Source: Novakomyces olei
Taxonomy: Eukaryota; Ascomycota; Novakomycetes; Novakomycetales; Novakomycetaceae
Assembly (NCBI GenBank): GCA_016906335.1
Contig: JADEYG010000002.1
Coordinates: 1,606,001-1,670,000, forward strand
Reading direction: 5' to 3'
DNA length: 64,000 nt
Shown: positions 44,952 through 57,746 of the stretch, in pieces
How positions within the stretch are numbered: position 1 is the first letter of the stretch
Layout of the letters: every line of letters starts with the position of its first letter
Position numbers and translations under genes: made by a program
Notes under the pieces: generated by a model
Told to the model about the DNA's origin: nothing
The model's input: the letters and a program-made list of their open reading frames with translations, nothing else
The model's database searches: none

Positions 44952-47199
44952 ATGGAGTATTCTCGTCCAAACCGCCGAAGACCGCGCAATTCTGCGTAAG
45001 TTCTACAAGCGGCACCATTGTTTCGTACCTATCAATTTTGTCGCAATGACTGATCTGACAAAAGGCGTCCAACAGTTGTGATCGCTGCCATTCATTGAAG
45101 ATCAAGTGCTCCGGCGAGTACCCGTGTCGCGCTTGCCAAGCTTCTAAACGCCGCACCGTCTGCAAATTCACGGCCCAGAATGCACGAGATAAAAAGATTG
45201 TAGTTTCACAAGGGTGAGCAAACCTGCGGATTGGATTTTACGAGGCTAACAATCAGCCTTATATTTGATTTGCAGGACGAAATTAAACGACTTCGAGATG
45301 GACAGCGTCTAAATTCAGCGGGCGCTTTTGCTAAACCTCCACAGCACGAGCAATCTGCGACACAACTACGCCAAAGCAAGAGCGAGCAAGGCCCGTCTAA
45401 TCATTTGTCTGAAGCAGTGGACGACACATTTACCCTAAACTCTGTATTCATGGGCGGCTCCACCTGTACAGCGTTTGAAGAACAGCTTTTGCACTGCGTT
45501 GATCCCGATAATATACTGAAGCAAAGTCCTATCGAGCAAGCATATTTCACTCACCCGTCTTTAACCAGAGCAATCGAGTCCAAAATTGAATTACCGAATC
45601 GTGTTCAGGCCAATCTTTTAGTAAAGCGAGCTTTACAGTTTATTGGCACAGACTATCATCTATTGATGAAACGGTCGTTTTTCAAACGGCTTGACAGAGC
45701 GTATGACAAGCGCTACGCAGTCGATTCCGTTTGGTTATGCAGTGTCTTTGCTCTCCTCGCCTTGGGCGAATTATACTCGAATTGCGGCAGCAGTTTTGGA
45801 GGTCAAAATGTGCCAGGCACAGATTATTTCCTCAAGGCTGTATCATTACTCCAAGACGGCTATGAGGAAGCATCGATAGACCATATACAAGCTTTGCTAC
45901 TTCTTGTAAGTTATTCCCTAAACAACGCAGTTTTCTGATGAAGCAGTCATTTTATGCCAACACTCTGGGCCGATTAAGGGCTTCCTACATTTATTGTGGT
46001 ATAGCCATGCGAATGGCTATTAGCCTCGGACTTCACAAGTGTCAGCGGTGTCGCGCAGAATTGTCCCCCGTTGATCGGGAAAATAGACGACGAGTATGGT
46101 GGACTGTTTATCTACTTGATCGTCTGTCAGTTTCTAGGCTAGGATACCCGATAACAATTAGTGACGATGACATAGAAACAGAGATGCCTTCGCTGAATAA
46201 TCTTACGGTCGAGGAAAAAGGGGAGTTTTCCGCTCCTGCTCATTTATGTGCTAAAATTCAACTCGGTCGCATTACTGGGCAAATAGGTAAACTAGTATAT
46301 ACATATTGTGTTTCTAATATAATGTTATTTCTAACTCTGATCTAGTCAGTGTGATCTATGCCCGTCCAAAAGGACAAAAGGCACAAGAAGGAGCCTTTGT
46401 TAATCGAGTCCACCAGATATTCAGCAGTCTTCGTAGATGGGATGAGTGTTTGCCAGAACAGCTCAAGGCACTTTCTGAAGGCTCTCCTCGGCATATATTT
46501 AGTCTGCGACTGCACTACAACGACTGCATTATCCAGACAACCCGGCCAATTTTGTTGCTAGTGTTTAGACAAAGACTCAGATCCGGAGAATCAACTTTTA
46601 GCAATAATGCTTCATCCATGATGACGACTTTGGCGGAAAGCTGCGTACAGGCGGCTTCTACCTCAAATTCGATCATGTCAAAGCTCTTTGTTGAAGGAAC
46701 ACTTGCAATTTTTGGCTACTTTGACGCCCATTATCTGTTCTCTTCTACGCTTGTACTTATTATTTCTGCTGTAATGAAGCCAGACTCTGCGTTATCGGAT
46801 TCCATCCTTGTTGCTTTTAATTTGTTAAGATCAATGGCAAAACAAGGCAATTTTCCGGCTGAGGTATATTTTGAGCGGCTGCAGCGCGTGCGGTCTGCAA
46901 TAGAGAGCTTGAGGCCAGCATTGACAGTAGAGATTGGAAGTAGTTCGACAGTAGGGCTAAACGAGGCGGAAATGCGCAGTAACAACAGTATTGATACGGA
47001 AGAGCAAGGATGTTTATTTAATTCAGTGGGTATTGAGGACGTGTCCGAGAGCAGGAGCAATTATGGATGCGATACGCTTAAGAATCCGTACATCCAAATT
47101 TTTCTAGATCAATTGGTTGAAGACACTGCTACTTGCCAGGGAGCTACTGACATTTTGCATGGACTGGAAGACGGGCCAGCTAGTTGTTTAGACAGATAG
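44952..47199 (+). CDS. Zn2Cys6 transcription factor (Fungal_trans type), 674 aa
   Basis: Five exons: 44952-44995, 45076-45213, 45257-45905, 45947-46286, 46346-47199; introns of 80, 43, 41 and 59 nt, all phase-consistent. The first join creates NSACDRCHSLKIKC; Cys 16, 19, 26, 32, 35 and 44 fit the family, with an 8-residue last spacing. A short coiled-coil (LQDEIKRLRD) follows, then the middle homology domain, with AIRMAQSLGLH-like GIAMRMAISLGLHK and RRVWWTVYLLDRLS. The C-terminal 120 residues are Ser/Glu-rich. The 43-nt intron has its CTAAC branch only a few bases before the acceptor. Divergent from the 2OG oxygenase gene, so a pathway-specific activator of it is plausible. Confidence 0.85.
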
Positions 47200-47933
47200 C
47201 AAACACAGTAAATCAATTTTATAATGAGATGCCGGTCTCAAACAAACAATATAAAATTCGCCTTGTGCCATATCGTTTGGTCGGATCACGCTGGACTCTG
47301 CGCTGACAGACCACTAGATATCGCCGTTCCTTTACTTATAATATCCCACTCATCCCACGCATGAGATGGGTTTCAATTTTTGACACACGGGTCCGGCCTG
47401 GTAGTTTCTCGACCTCGTCGGCAAGTCTCCAATTGTGAAAAGCAGTCGTTGATGAGGATGTGCTTTCACGATTTTAAATGTATATTCAAGTCGCTTTGGC
47501 GACTAGTAATATATAAATCCTGTGCCAATCTAGAAAGCAATTTGCTTTAGAGACGAACAAAAATTATTCTCCATTTAATTTTAGACAATCAGAAAACTTT
47601 TAGCCAAGTCCTACGGATATTAGGGGTCAATTTGTCTAGTCTAAAGCTTAGATACGACCAACCCCGCTTCAGTTTTGCAAGATCGGCTTCTATGACTTAT
47701 AACCGAGCACTATATTGCTTATCACTACTATATGGAGATATTCTAATAAAATAGATCGGTTTACTCCGTTGTTAACCGACCCAATTCTCGGGTAACAGTT
47801 AAAAGCCGGTAATAAGGCTTATCGCTCGAGAGTGTGTGACAGTATGAAGATGATGTGCATTTCTTTAGACTTCCCGTCGATACATATATAAAGCTGCGTT
47901 GGGTCAATCTTTGGCAGCAGCGAACAGCGCATA
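47200..47933. other. Intergenic region upstream of the 5-oxoprolinase gene
   Basis: 734 bp. It contains an imperfect hairpin near 47345-47370 (CCCACTCAT ... ATGAGATGGG), CTTATC (GATA-type) sites near 47718 and 47819, and the TATA box listed separately. No gene. Confidence 0.45.
47885..47893 (+). promoter_or_regulatory. TATA box of the 5-oxoprolinase/hydantoinase gene
   Basis: TATATAAAG about 41 bases before the ATG at 47934; a GATA-type CTTATC lies about 65 bases further upstream. Confidence 0.5.
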
Positions 47934-50900
47934 ATGACTTTGGCTGGTATTCGAGTGGCGATTGACAGAGGTGGCACCTTTACAGATGCGTGGGCTCAGG
48001 TGCCCGGTCGAAAAAGTGATATAGTCCTGAAGGTCCTTTCCGAATGCCCAGATGAATATCCAGATGCGCCTACAGAGTGTATTAGACAGATTCTCGAGAT
48101 CGCCACAGGAACCATAGTTCCGCGCGGCTCTCCACTCGACATTTCATCTATCGAGTCTATTCGAATGGGGACGACGGTAGCGACAAATGCTTTGCTGGAG
48201 CGTAAAGGTGAGCATGTTGCGCTTTTGATAACAAAGGGATTCCGTGATGCTCTTAAAATTGGCAATCAAGCACGGCCAAATTTGTTTGACTTATCGGTAC
48301 AGCGATTGAGCAAACTCTATGAAACTGTTGTGGAGATTGATGAACGCGTTACAGTTGAAGGATTTGCTGAAGATCCGTACCCTGAATCCATTGATCTGGA
48401 TTTGGATCCGGATCTCTATCTTGGTTTGACTGGAGAGGCCATTCGAGTGCTTAAACGCCCTGACTATGAGGTGGTGGAAAAGGACTTACAACATCTTTGG
48501 GCGCTCGGATATCGAAGCGTTGCTATTGCTCTCCTGCATTCATACAATTTCCAGGAACACGAGTTGAAAGTTGCCGAGATCGCACGGAAGCTCGGATTTC
48601 GGGTTTCGGCTTCTTCTGAGCTTCAGGCAATGGCTAAAATTGTCCCGAGAAGCCAATCGGCTGTTGCAGACGCTTATCTCTCTCCGGTTACGGACAAGTA
48701 CCTTGAAAGCTTCCGGAACGGTTTCAAGGGAGAACTACGGGACGAGAATGCAAAAAAGCTTTTCATGAATCAATCAGATGGTGGGCTGATAACGTTTAAT
48801 AAATTCACAGGGCTTCGTGGAGTATTGAGTGGTCCTGCCGGAGGAGTGGTCGGTTTGTCGAAAACGTGTTTTAGTGCGGAAAAAAGAGTGCCAGTTCTTG
48901 GGTTTGACAGTAAGAAGACTTAGCTTCGTTTGAAATTTCTACTTTAGATTTGAATTTATTTATCCCATATTTTTCAAATGGTGTTTTTGTGGTTGACGTA
49001 CCCATATAAGCATGAAACGATTAATTGAATAATAATGTTAGGATCTTATCACACCTGCTAACATCAATCAGTGGGCGGCACAAGTACGGACGTTGCCAGA
49101 TTCTCTGGCAGCCTAGAGCATATCTTTGAAAGCACAATTGCGCAGGTGACAATCCAAACTCCTCAGCTTAATATCAATACAGTCGCGGCTGGCGGAGGCT
49201 CTATTTTGTACTGGGAAAATGGCATGTTTAAAGTTGGTCCACAGAGTGCTGGGGCCAATCCTGGACCTGCATGTTATGGCCGCAATGGCCCGCTCACGAT
49301 TACGGACGCCAATCTGTTTCTAGGCCGTATTGTGCCCGACCTTTTCCCACGGCATCTTGCGGTTGATGTAGTCCGGGCCAAATTTAAAGCTCTAACAGAA
49401 ACGATCAATTCTGAGAAGGCAGGAAAACAAATGTTAACGCCAGAGCAAGTAGCAGCCGGGTTCATTGCTATTGCAAACGCAACAATGACCCGGCCAATAA
49501 GAACGCTTAGTGAGGGTCGTGGATTCGAAACAGCCGCACATAATCTCGGCTGCTTTGGTGGAGCTGGTGGACAGCACGCAGTTGCAATCGCGCGAGATCT
49601 TGGAATCAAGACGGCAATTATCCCAAAATACTCGAGCATTCTATCAGCATTTGGTATGGCCTTGGCTGACGTAGTAGTGGAAAACCAAGAACCGGTAGCT
49701 TACGTCTACAACAGCGAATCTTTGCCAAGCTTAAAGATACGCCTGGACAAACTGCGGGCTAGCGGTGTCAAGGGGCTAACTGAGCAAGGATTTAATGCAG
49801 AGCAAATCGTACATGAGGATTATCTCAACATGCGCTATCAAGGCAGTGATACAGCATTAATGATTAAGCTTGAAAAAGATAATGAAAATGGCAAAGAACA
49901 TATAAAAGAATCAGAATCAGCTAATTCCAAAAACTACGCAGACTTTGCTCAAGCCTTTGTGGCGCGACACCAACAAGAGTTTGGGTTCACACAATCTAGG
50001 GATATTCTTGTCGATGATGTGCGTATCCGTAGTATCGGGAAAGGACTGCAGTTGCAATTAGCTGATCCATTTTTAGAGTTGGAAACTGCCCCACACTTGA
50101 CCAAAAATCCAGATGCGACTCGCAAAGTATACTTTGCCGATGAGGGCTGGGTGGAAACTGCACTTTACTATTTGGAATCCTGTTTGGCTGGGACACGTAT
50201 CTCCGGCCCGGCTATTATAATTGACAAGACCCAAACGATTATAGTTGATCCTTCGAGCTCAGCGACCGTCTGCTCACAGCACGTAATTTTGGACGTTCAT
50301 TCCCCACCAAAGCCCGCTTTGCCCATTGACAAGCCCGATCCGATTCAACTGGGCGTCTTTGGGCACCGTTTTATGAGTGTTGCTGAGCAAATGGGCCGAA
50401 CACTGCAGAAGACGTCAATCTCTGTCAATATTAAGGAGAGACTTGATTATTCTTGTGCTGTTTTTTCCGCCGATGGTGGGTTAGTTGCAAATGCTCCGCA
50501 TATTCCAGGACATCTTGGATCGATGAGCTATGCGATCGCCTGGCAGGCCAGGCATTACAAGCCGGGGGAGCTCGAGCCGGGTGACGTAATTCTCAGCAAT
50601 CATCCAAGTGCAGGCGGAACTCACCTGCCGGATCTAACCGTAATAACTCCTGTTTTTGATCATGAAACGAACCCAACAAGGATCTTATTTTTCATGGCTA
50701 ACCGGGGTCATCACGCTGATATTGGCGGAATTGCACCAGGGTCCATGCCTCCCAATTCGACGGAGCTCTGGCAGGAAGGCGCGGCAGTTGAATCGTTCAA
50801 AATCGTAAAAAAGGGCGTCTTTGATGAGAATGGGCTGTATGAAGTGCTTTATACAATCCCTTCACGTTACCCAGGCTGCAGTGGAACTCGGACTCTACGG

Positions 50901-52184
50901 GATAATGTTGCTGATTTAAAAGCTGCTATTGCCTCAAACAATAAGGGTATTCAGCTGATATCTAGTCTTGTCAAGGAGTACACTTGGCCTGTTGTCGAGT
51001 TTTATATGATGGCGATACAGGAAAACGCGGCCCAGTCGGTGCGCGAGCTTCTAAAGGTCTTTTCTCATCGTTTTGATGGACAAGATCTCGAAGCTATCGA
51101 CTACATGGACGATGGAAGCCTTCTCGCTCTTCGAATCACAATAGATAGCAAGAGTGGCGAAGCCATATTTGACTTTTCTGGAACAGGACCAGAACAGTTT
51201 GGTAATCTCAACTGTCCACCGGCAATAATGTACTCTGGAATCATGGTAGGTCTGCTAGTGTCTTTTTATGCCAAAAGAATCATCAACTGTTTTTTTTTAA
51301 TTACTCTATTGCATCCAATTATTTTCTATGACCCGCTAATAAATCATCAGTACTGTCTACGTTCAATGATTTCGACCGACATCCCTTTGAATCAAGGCTG
51401 TCTTAAACCGATAAAGATTGTTTGCCCAGAAAATAGTATACTTTCGCCGTCTCTGAAAGCTGCAACTGTTGGATCGAATGTTGAAACATCACAGAGGATT
51501 GTGGATTTAATTTTCAAGGCTTTCCGTGCGGCAGCGGCGTCGCAAGGTACCTGCAACAATTTGACTTTTGGCTGTGGAGGACTCGACCCCGAAACGGGCA
51601 AGGAGATTAAAGGCTTTGGATATTATGAGACTATAGCCGGAGGATCTGGCGCTGGCGCAGACTGGGACGGTGAAAGTGGTGTTCATACGCATATCACGAA
51701 TACCAGAATGTCAGATCCAGAGATTTTTGAGAAACGGTACCCCGTAATTCTTCATGAATTTTCGATTCGAAAAGCGAGCGGGGGCAGAGGGCTTCATTGT
51801 GGAGGAGACGGCTGTATTCGGGACATTGAGTTCCGTAGACCGGTCCAAGTGTCAATTCTCTCAGAGCGACGAGTCATTGCGCCTTACGGAATGGCCGGGG
51901 GAGATGAAGGAATGAGGGGAATAAATCTTTGGGTCAGAAACTATGAGGATGGGACTACCAGAACAATCAACTTGGGCGGGAAGGCTACGACACCCATGCA
52001 AGCTGGCGACCGTATAGTCGTCAAAACACCTGGCGGCGGAGGGTATGGGATTGATCCCTCCAAGCCGGTGAAGAACGAAGTGTTTGGAGCTTTCCGTATA
52101 CATGATAAACTGAACCCTGCACAAACGCATTTTCGGGCAGGGGGAAGTGTTGCCAAACAAAACGCTCTAGCGGTCAGCAATTAA
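47934..52184 (+). CDS. OXP1: 5-oxoprolinase (ATP-hydrolysing) / hydantoinase A-B fusion protein, 1327 aa
   Basis: Three exons: 47934-48909, 49072-51245 and 51351-52184; introns of 162 nt (phase 1) and 105 nt (phase 0). The second intron is a multiple of three and has no stop, so it can be read through; removing it restores the conserved IMYCLRSMISTDIPLNQGCL. The N-terminal half is HyuA-like: IDRGGTFTDAWA (nucleotide site), MGTTVATNALLERKGE, GLRGVLSGPAGGVVG, FDMGGTSTDV. The C-terminal half is HyuB-like from about residue 740: FSADGGLVANAPHIPGHLG, SNHPSAGGTHLPDLT, ANRGHHADIGGIAPGSMPP. Such proteins hydrolyse 5-oxoproline to glutamate with ATP in the glutathione cycle; close relatives open hydantoin rings. 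Length matches single-chain eukaryotic 5-oxoprolinases (about 1290). Cytosolic. Confidence 0.9.
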
Positions 52185-53094
52185 AAAGGGTTTCCTGTTG
52201 GTAATAAACAGTCGAGAATCTTAAGCTTTCAATCTCAGCAAATCAAACTCATTTTATTTGAATTATGGTTTTAGACGAGCTTTGGGGCTTTAATTCTCGT
52301 GAAAGCCTTCTAGGCTACAGGAGTTTGTGCGGAAAAGGACGTAATTGTCAACTTTGGAACCATTAGGACGTTTTTTACAACCGAAAGTGTGACCAAGAGG
52401 CTGTGCTCAGCCAATGAAAACTATTCTTTGGACCAATTTGCCTAAAAACTCGATTGAATACAAAAACGACATTCTTGAAATTTAAATGATATATAAAAGG
52501 CATACGAAGTCGTGGATCAAAGCGCTATTATTCCTGGAATATAATGGAGATACATGCGCTTTGCGCAATACCGTTAGACAGAAAATAATATATAAATTTA
52601 GCAGATGTACCGTAAAAGCTACACAGCTATTGTATGAATATCAGATGAAAATGCTACACACACTTTGTGCGTTGACTTTATGGAATAATAGGCTTCAAAA
52701 TTTATTTTCGTTTTTATTAAAAATCATTACCTGCCTCTAAACAAGATATATTTGTTGACTGGACCTTCTACTCAACTCAAAAGACTGGAAGCAAATAAAT
52801 CTCAATGTTGTTGACGTGTGATGCAACAATTTACCAAATGAAGTATTTGATGATCTATGACAAAGCACAAGGACTGGATTAGCAGTGGCCCATCACGATA
52901 CACAAAATAAACGAGTGAGTTCGAGAACAGCATATTAGCTAGCGAGTTCAATAAGAAGAATTGAACGTGTTCATGTAAAACTATAAGAGCTTAAACAAAA
53001 AAGTTAACGTTTTATAGATAGCGAGGAAGCAAAGTTTAAAAAAGCCAATTTGTTTATTGTAATCATCAGCATAATATTGTCTGTACGAAGTATA
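52185..53094. other. Convergent spacer
   Basis: 910 bp of AT-rich DNA between the convergent 5-oxoprolinase and hydroxyacid dehydrogenase genes. A plus-strand 84-codon frame at 52486-52740 is low-complexity and has no domain. Nothing else seen. Confidence 0.45.
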
Positions 53095-54087
53095 CTATGC
53101 GACACGGTTCGACGTCTCACCCGTTTCCAGGTAGCTAATAACATTTTTCACCGTATCCGCCTCGCTAGAGTACAATGTCCGTTCTGTGAAAGCAGCGTAA
53201 TGAGGATGCATAGTAACTTTGGGACTGCTGAGGATGCGAGGATTGATTACTGGCTCGTGCTCAAACACGTCCAGTCCCGCAAAGGCAACGATTCCCTCAT
53301 CAATGGCATCTGCCAATGCACATTCGTCAACGAGACCACCTCGACCAGCATTTACAAAACGCACGCCCCTCTTCATTTTTTGAAACATTTTCCTATCGCA
53401 CATATGATGCGTTTCCGGCGTCAATGGACACTGCAATGCAACTACATCGCAGCTGCTCACGAGATCGTCCAAGTCTGTGTAGGTCGCCCCGATCTCTGTT
53501 TCCTCCGCTACGCTGAGCTGGCGGCGATTGTAGTATTTAATCTTCATACCAAACGCGGACCCCATTTGCTTTGCCACAATTTTGCCAATATTTCCCATGC
53601 CCACAATGCCAAGGGTGGAGCCCTGCGGATCTTTCCTCAGGTCTAAACCTTCGCGCCAGCCACCGTTGCGCATAACAATCTCGGCCTCCGAAGTGCCACG
53701 GAGCGTAGCCAGTACGAGGAAACTAACAAAAGTGGCAGTTGATTCTGCCGGTGCAAAGGGTGTATTTGCCAATTGCACGCCATTCGCCTTGTGCCACTTG
53801 GAATCGAAATCGTCATAGCCAGCACCAGCACTAGCCACCATCTTGAGGCCGGGCATAAGGCAGCCGAGAAACTCTCCATCGAGCGGGTGGAAACGAGTGA
53901 CCCCGAAAAGAATTATAAGCGCCTCGTACGGCCCATTGGCCTCGTACTGCGTCCGCATAGCCTCCATCATCTCGCTGCGCGTGCCCTTGTGCTCGAGACA
54001 GTCTAAATGTGCCAACTGCTGTAGGTGCTTGACTTCCGCTTCAGCCAGCGTGGGAGGGCGAAGCGCTAGTACCTTGCGGACCGTCAT
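53095..54087 (-). CDS. D-isomer-specific 2-hydroxyacid dehydrogenase (glyoxylate/hydroxypyruvate reductase-like), 330 aa
   Basis: A single exon. The NAD(P)-binding motif GMGNIG is at 163-168 within TLGIVGMGNIGKIVAKQ. Catalytic residues are R249 (NAGRGGLVDE), E278 (FEHEP) and H296 (MHPHYAAF). The ATASAGAGYDD-like segment (VASAGAGYDDFD) and ANTP at 107-110 mark the substrate side. The NRR after the second beta strand suggests NADPH preference, as in Gor1-type reductases. These enzymes reduce glyoxylate or hydroxypyruvate, or act on other D-2-hydroxy acids. No targeting signal is clear. It is the last of a run of minus-strand genes that includes a permease and a regulator. Confidence 0.87.
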   Translation of the reverse strand: MTVRKVLALRPPTLAEAEVKHLQQLAHLDCLEHKGTRSEMMEAMRTQYEANGPYEALIILFGVTRFHPLDGEFLGCLMPGLKMVASAGAGYDDFDSKWHKANGVQLANTPFAPAESTATFVSFLVLATLRGTSEAEIVMRNGGWREGLDLRKDPQGSTLGIVGMGNIGKIVAKQMGSAFGMKIKYYNRRQLSVAEETEIGATYTDLDDLVSSCDVVALQCPLTPETHHMCDRKMFQKMKRGVRFVNAGRGGLVDECALADAIDEGIVAFAGLDVFEHEPVINPRILSSPKVTMHPHYAAFTERTLYSSEADTVKNVISYLETGETSNRVA

Positions 54088-55404
54088 TTTGACAGTGGTT
54101 CTCCTACGGCTGAGTTTGCCCCAATAGACGTACTGCTCTCAGTGTTATTGAGCCGCTTTTGCTGGTTATGCTCGAGTAGATCTTTACAAGTCTTAATCAA
54201 ATCTCTGTTTGACCTTAAACGATCGTGTACATTTATTTATCTCTGTCGGCTCCCACGCAAGCAATCAGGCGAGGCGCAAAATAGTTACTTAAAAAGGGGC
54301 ATCGGAGTTTAACCGCACATCATGTGCCTTAAATATAGCGGGATCAGCACGTAGCATGGCTGGCGTGTAATTTGATTTGATAAAGTTAGATGCGTAAACA
54401 GAGATAAAGTAGGACTGGCATCGCCTGCTGTTTGTTTATTCAATGCTTTGCGGATCATTACCGGTGTATTATCAAAAACTTTAGGACATGGCAATAAAAA
54501 AAGAAAAAGAAAACAAAAAGACAATAATTTCTGGACTACATGGGAATCAGTCCATGAAGAAATGTAAAGTCTTCTATTCTTGCTTGCTGAATAGCTGAAT
54601 CAAAGGATGCCCAAGGCTAAGAGTTTAGAAGTATATTTAAGTAATAAGCAGTTCATTGTTTCGCAAAACATTTATTAATGCCTTAGAACTGCAATTACAA
54701 ATTTAAACCAGCTTTACAGCACTGCAATTGTGATGAAAGTCTATCCGAAACTCTAACCCAGTAATAAAATGGTTCCTAAAATAAAGTTGATAGGTGAATT
54801 ATTAGCATGCAGAAGCAGATGCAGGACGATATATGTAATCAGTTTTCAATTTAAAATCTCTTTATTTTGCCTCTCTCTCCCATTGGTTTTGGTTTAAACC
54901 AATTCCAAAAACAGTTTAGTCTATTGACCTGTTGCAATCGCTTAAAAAATGCATGTTTCTTGTTAATCGTGTGACAGAAAATTTAGAATCTGCTTTGAAT
55001 TGCAGTAACTTTATTTGATTATGTTTATTTGCTCCAGAGCTATTTTTTTGCTCTTAAAAGAGGCATTTCAAACAGCTTCATCCAGCTGATTTATTTTTTA
55101 CAATATTATTTGTAAATTTGGCGAAATCAAGGCAAACTCAGAGCTGCAGGAAGACATACACTACATTATTAATGAATAATTTTATTAAAATATTTGAGTA
55201 ACTATAATATTGATTAAACAATTACCGTAGGCTTATCAATTTTTGCCAGGTAGATTGAAGTAGGGACCAGGCGTCAGAGTTTATGTGTGAGCTGCTTCCT
55301 TTTCACGAAAGACCAAATTTCCTGATCAGTTTTGATTCAAATTTGATCAACTCTGCTCTTCTAAGCTGAATCGTTTCTAACTTATAAATATTTATGCAGT
55401 GAAT
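54088..55404. other. Intergenic region
   Basis: 1.3 kb, strongly AT-rich from 54540 onward. Short open frames (for example 54309-54524 minus) look random. No RNA gene or repeat recognised. Confidence 0.45.
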
Positions 55405-57274
55405 TTAACCCGCTAGGTAGCCACGAATTCTAACGTACCATGGCTCAGTAACGCGTTTCTCTAGCCACTGAATCTGAGCCATAGTAAGGGGTCGACGGCC
55501 TGTATAAATGTCCATTTTGTCATAAGTACGAAAGTTTTGTCGATACACTAGCTTGTGACAAGCATACACAAACAAGAAAATTGGAACACCGAGGTACTGG
55601 CGGAAAAAGGCGTTTGCGCTTGGGGAGCCAGTCAACGGCCACCCGCTTATAATTCCGGTTCCAATCAGCATGAGAAAACTGCCAATTCCCGTTACTATAG
55701 TACTAACGGGATAGAGACTGCGATAGGACCATTTTTCGGTCAGCACAGGATCCTTTTGTACCTTTAAAGCTTTCCGGAAACGATAGTGACTCAAGCCAAG
55801 CGATATCCAGCCTATGAAGAAAACTGTACTCGACATTGAAGAAAACCAAACAAAAACGGTGGCGCCTCCAGCAGAGCAGTTTATGTACGACCAAAGGATG
55901 CTTAACAGGGCTGAGATAATAAGAGAGTTACGCGGTCTCCCACGGCTATCGAGCTTTGCAAACCACTGCGGAAACATATGTGAGCGAGCCATGCCGGCCA
56001 TGAGACGGCTGCAGATATACACACCCTCAGAACCAGTGGTCACTGTGCAAAGAAGAATTGTTGCGTTGATTATATGGTCCCAAACCGGGATTCCAGCGTG
56101 TTTAAAAGCAATGACAAACGGAGATTGACTTGAAGAACTTCCACCAAGCAGATCGGGAGAATTTGCAGCTGTATATTTAGTAATTTTGCTAACAATTTAT
56201 AGTTTAGAATTTTAGAATTCAACTTTTTAGTCAGTACTTACGAACAAGAACAGTAATCATGATGACGCCGAGTATAAAAATAAAAATTAAACGCGCAAAC
56301 ATGCTTTTTGCTGCACGTGGAAGGCTTTTCCGGACAAAATTGGACTCTTCCGACATTATAGCAAGAATCAACTGATCACCGGTAGACCAAACAGCTTGTG
56401 AAAATGTTTGGCAAAATCCACGAAACCCATTTATGAAAGCCGGATGGCCAATCCAATTTTCACCACCAACTGCGTGACCATGTGGACCTGCTCCCGCAGC
56501 AACCGCGATGCAAGCAATTAATAGCGCAAATACGAAGAGGACCTTCCATAGCGACGTGAAAAATTCGTATTCTCCAAACCATTCGTTGGGCAATAAATGG
56601 ACAGAAAACATAAGTATCAAAAAAATAGTCACTGTCTGTCAACAAAGGCAAGGAACATATATTCTTCTTACTCCAGGCCGCAAGTGGCACACTAGAGGTC
56701 CAGTAGTCTATTGTGATGGCAAAGGCAGAACTTTCAGCCCCAACCACTGTGCTCCAAGCTAAGATTTCACAGAAGCCTGATATTAGCAAAGATGGTATAC
56801 GACTTTATGGAAGAACAACAAGGACAGCAAAGTAGCATTAGCTTACCAATAGCAAAGCCCCAACTAGGATCAATAAAACGATGAGAATAGTCAATAAAGC
56901 CGCCAACCACAGGCAGTACGCATCCCATTTCGGCGATCAAATCTAAGGAGCATAGAACCACGGCCATCACACACATGTAACCAATAATCATGTTTGCTGG
57001 TCCGCCCAAATGCAATGCTCGGCCCGTCGAAATAAAGTATCCACTTCCCAAATGGCCACCCAGGGCTACCATTGAAGTATGGCGTGCCTTGAAGCCTTGA
57101 CGGTAGGCATTTTTTGGGGCTTCCCAGTTCTCTAATGTAATTTCAACGACATGGTCTGAAGTTAATAGATGCTCCTTAAAATGTCTTTTTACCCTCAGTT
57201 TCAGAAGTTTTTCCAGGGCTTAAGGCTTTGCCTTCTCCCTTCTCTTGAACAATTTTCGAGTCTGAGCTGTCCAT
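55405..57274 (-). CDS. Amino-acid permease (AAT/YAT family), 549 aa
   Basis: Five exons: 57193-57274, 56847-57155, 56672-56776, 56242-56631, 55405-56168; introns of 37, 70, 40 and 73 nt, all phase-consistent. The short charged N-terminus is followed by RHTSMVALGGHLGSGYFIST, the TM1 signature of fungal amino-acid permeases (usual GGTIGTGLF; here GGHLGSGYF). Later markers: ENWIGHPAFINGFRGFCQTF, and TTGSEGVYICSRLMAGMARS in TM8. Twelve membrane segments are expected. The C-terminus has the QWLEKRVTEPWYVRIRGYL end. The substrate is not predictable; GABA, proline or oxoproline-type substrates would suit the neighbourhood but this is inference. It is preceded by a Zn2Cys6 regulator on the same strand. 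Confidence 0.88.
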
Positions 57275-57746
57275 GCTTATGTCCTGATAATGACTAATTT
57301 TTTGCATAATTTATATAAGAAGACATCCCACGTACGCGCCTTATCTTTATCACAGCCAGACATGAACCCATTACTTATAAGTGGTAAAATGCCGAAATTG
57401 CCAAGGAAGATTAACTATTGCTGAGCATGAAACCATCACTGGAAATTCGCCCCGAGGGAAAATTTACCGTTAGGCTTAGCCTTGTCTTTAGCAGGGCAAA
57501 TTAAAATTACCAGAATTATGGTCTCAGCTTTTTAAGCACTTATCCGGAAAGGCGAGCATGAACACTCGTGGTAGAGAGAGGTTTTTATTTTGCCATGCAG
57601 AAAGTACTTGTGAACAAAGCAAAACCCTGTAATAAGTCGAGCCCAATTAAAGGTGTAGGCTATTTCAGTCAAGCCTTTGCGCATTTTTACATTAGACGCG
57701 TTCTTATGCAAATTTCACGGAAGTCGTACTTTTACTAAAATTGCTA
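57275..57746. other. Spacer between regulator and permease
   Basis: 472 bp between two minus-strand genes, so it carries the permease promoter. CTTATCTTTATC (two GATA-type sites) lies at about 57341-57352, about 70 bases before the permease ATG. No ORF. Confidence 0.4.

Noticed and set aside
44824-45171. 115-codon minus-strand frame
   Set aside because: Antisense to the first exons of a Zn2Cys6 gene whose cysteine pattern and splice phases are coherent.
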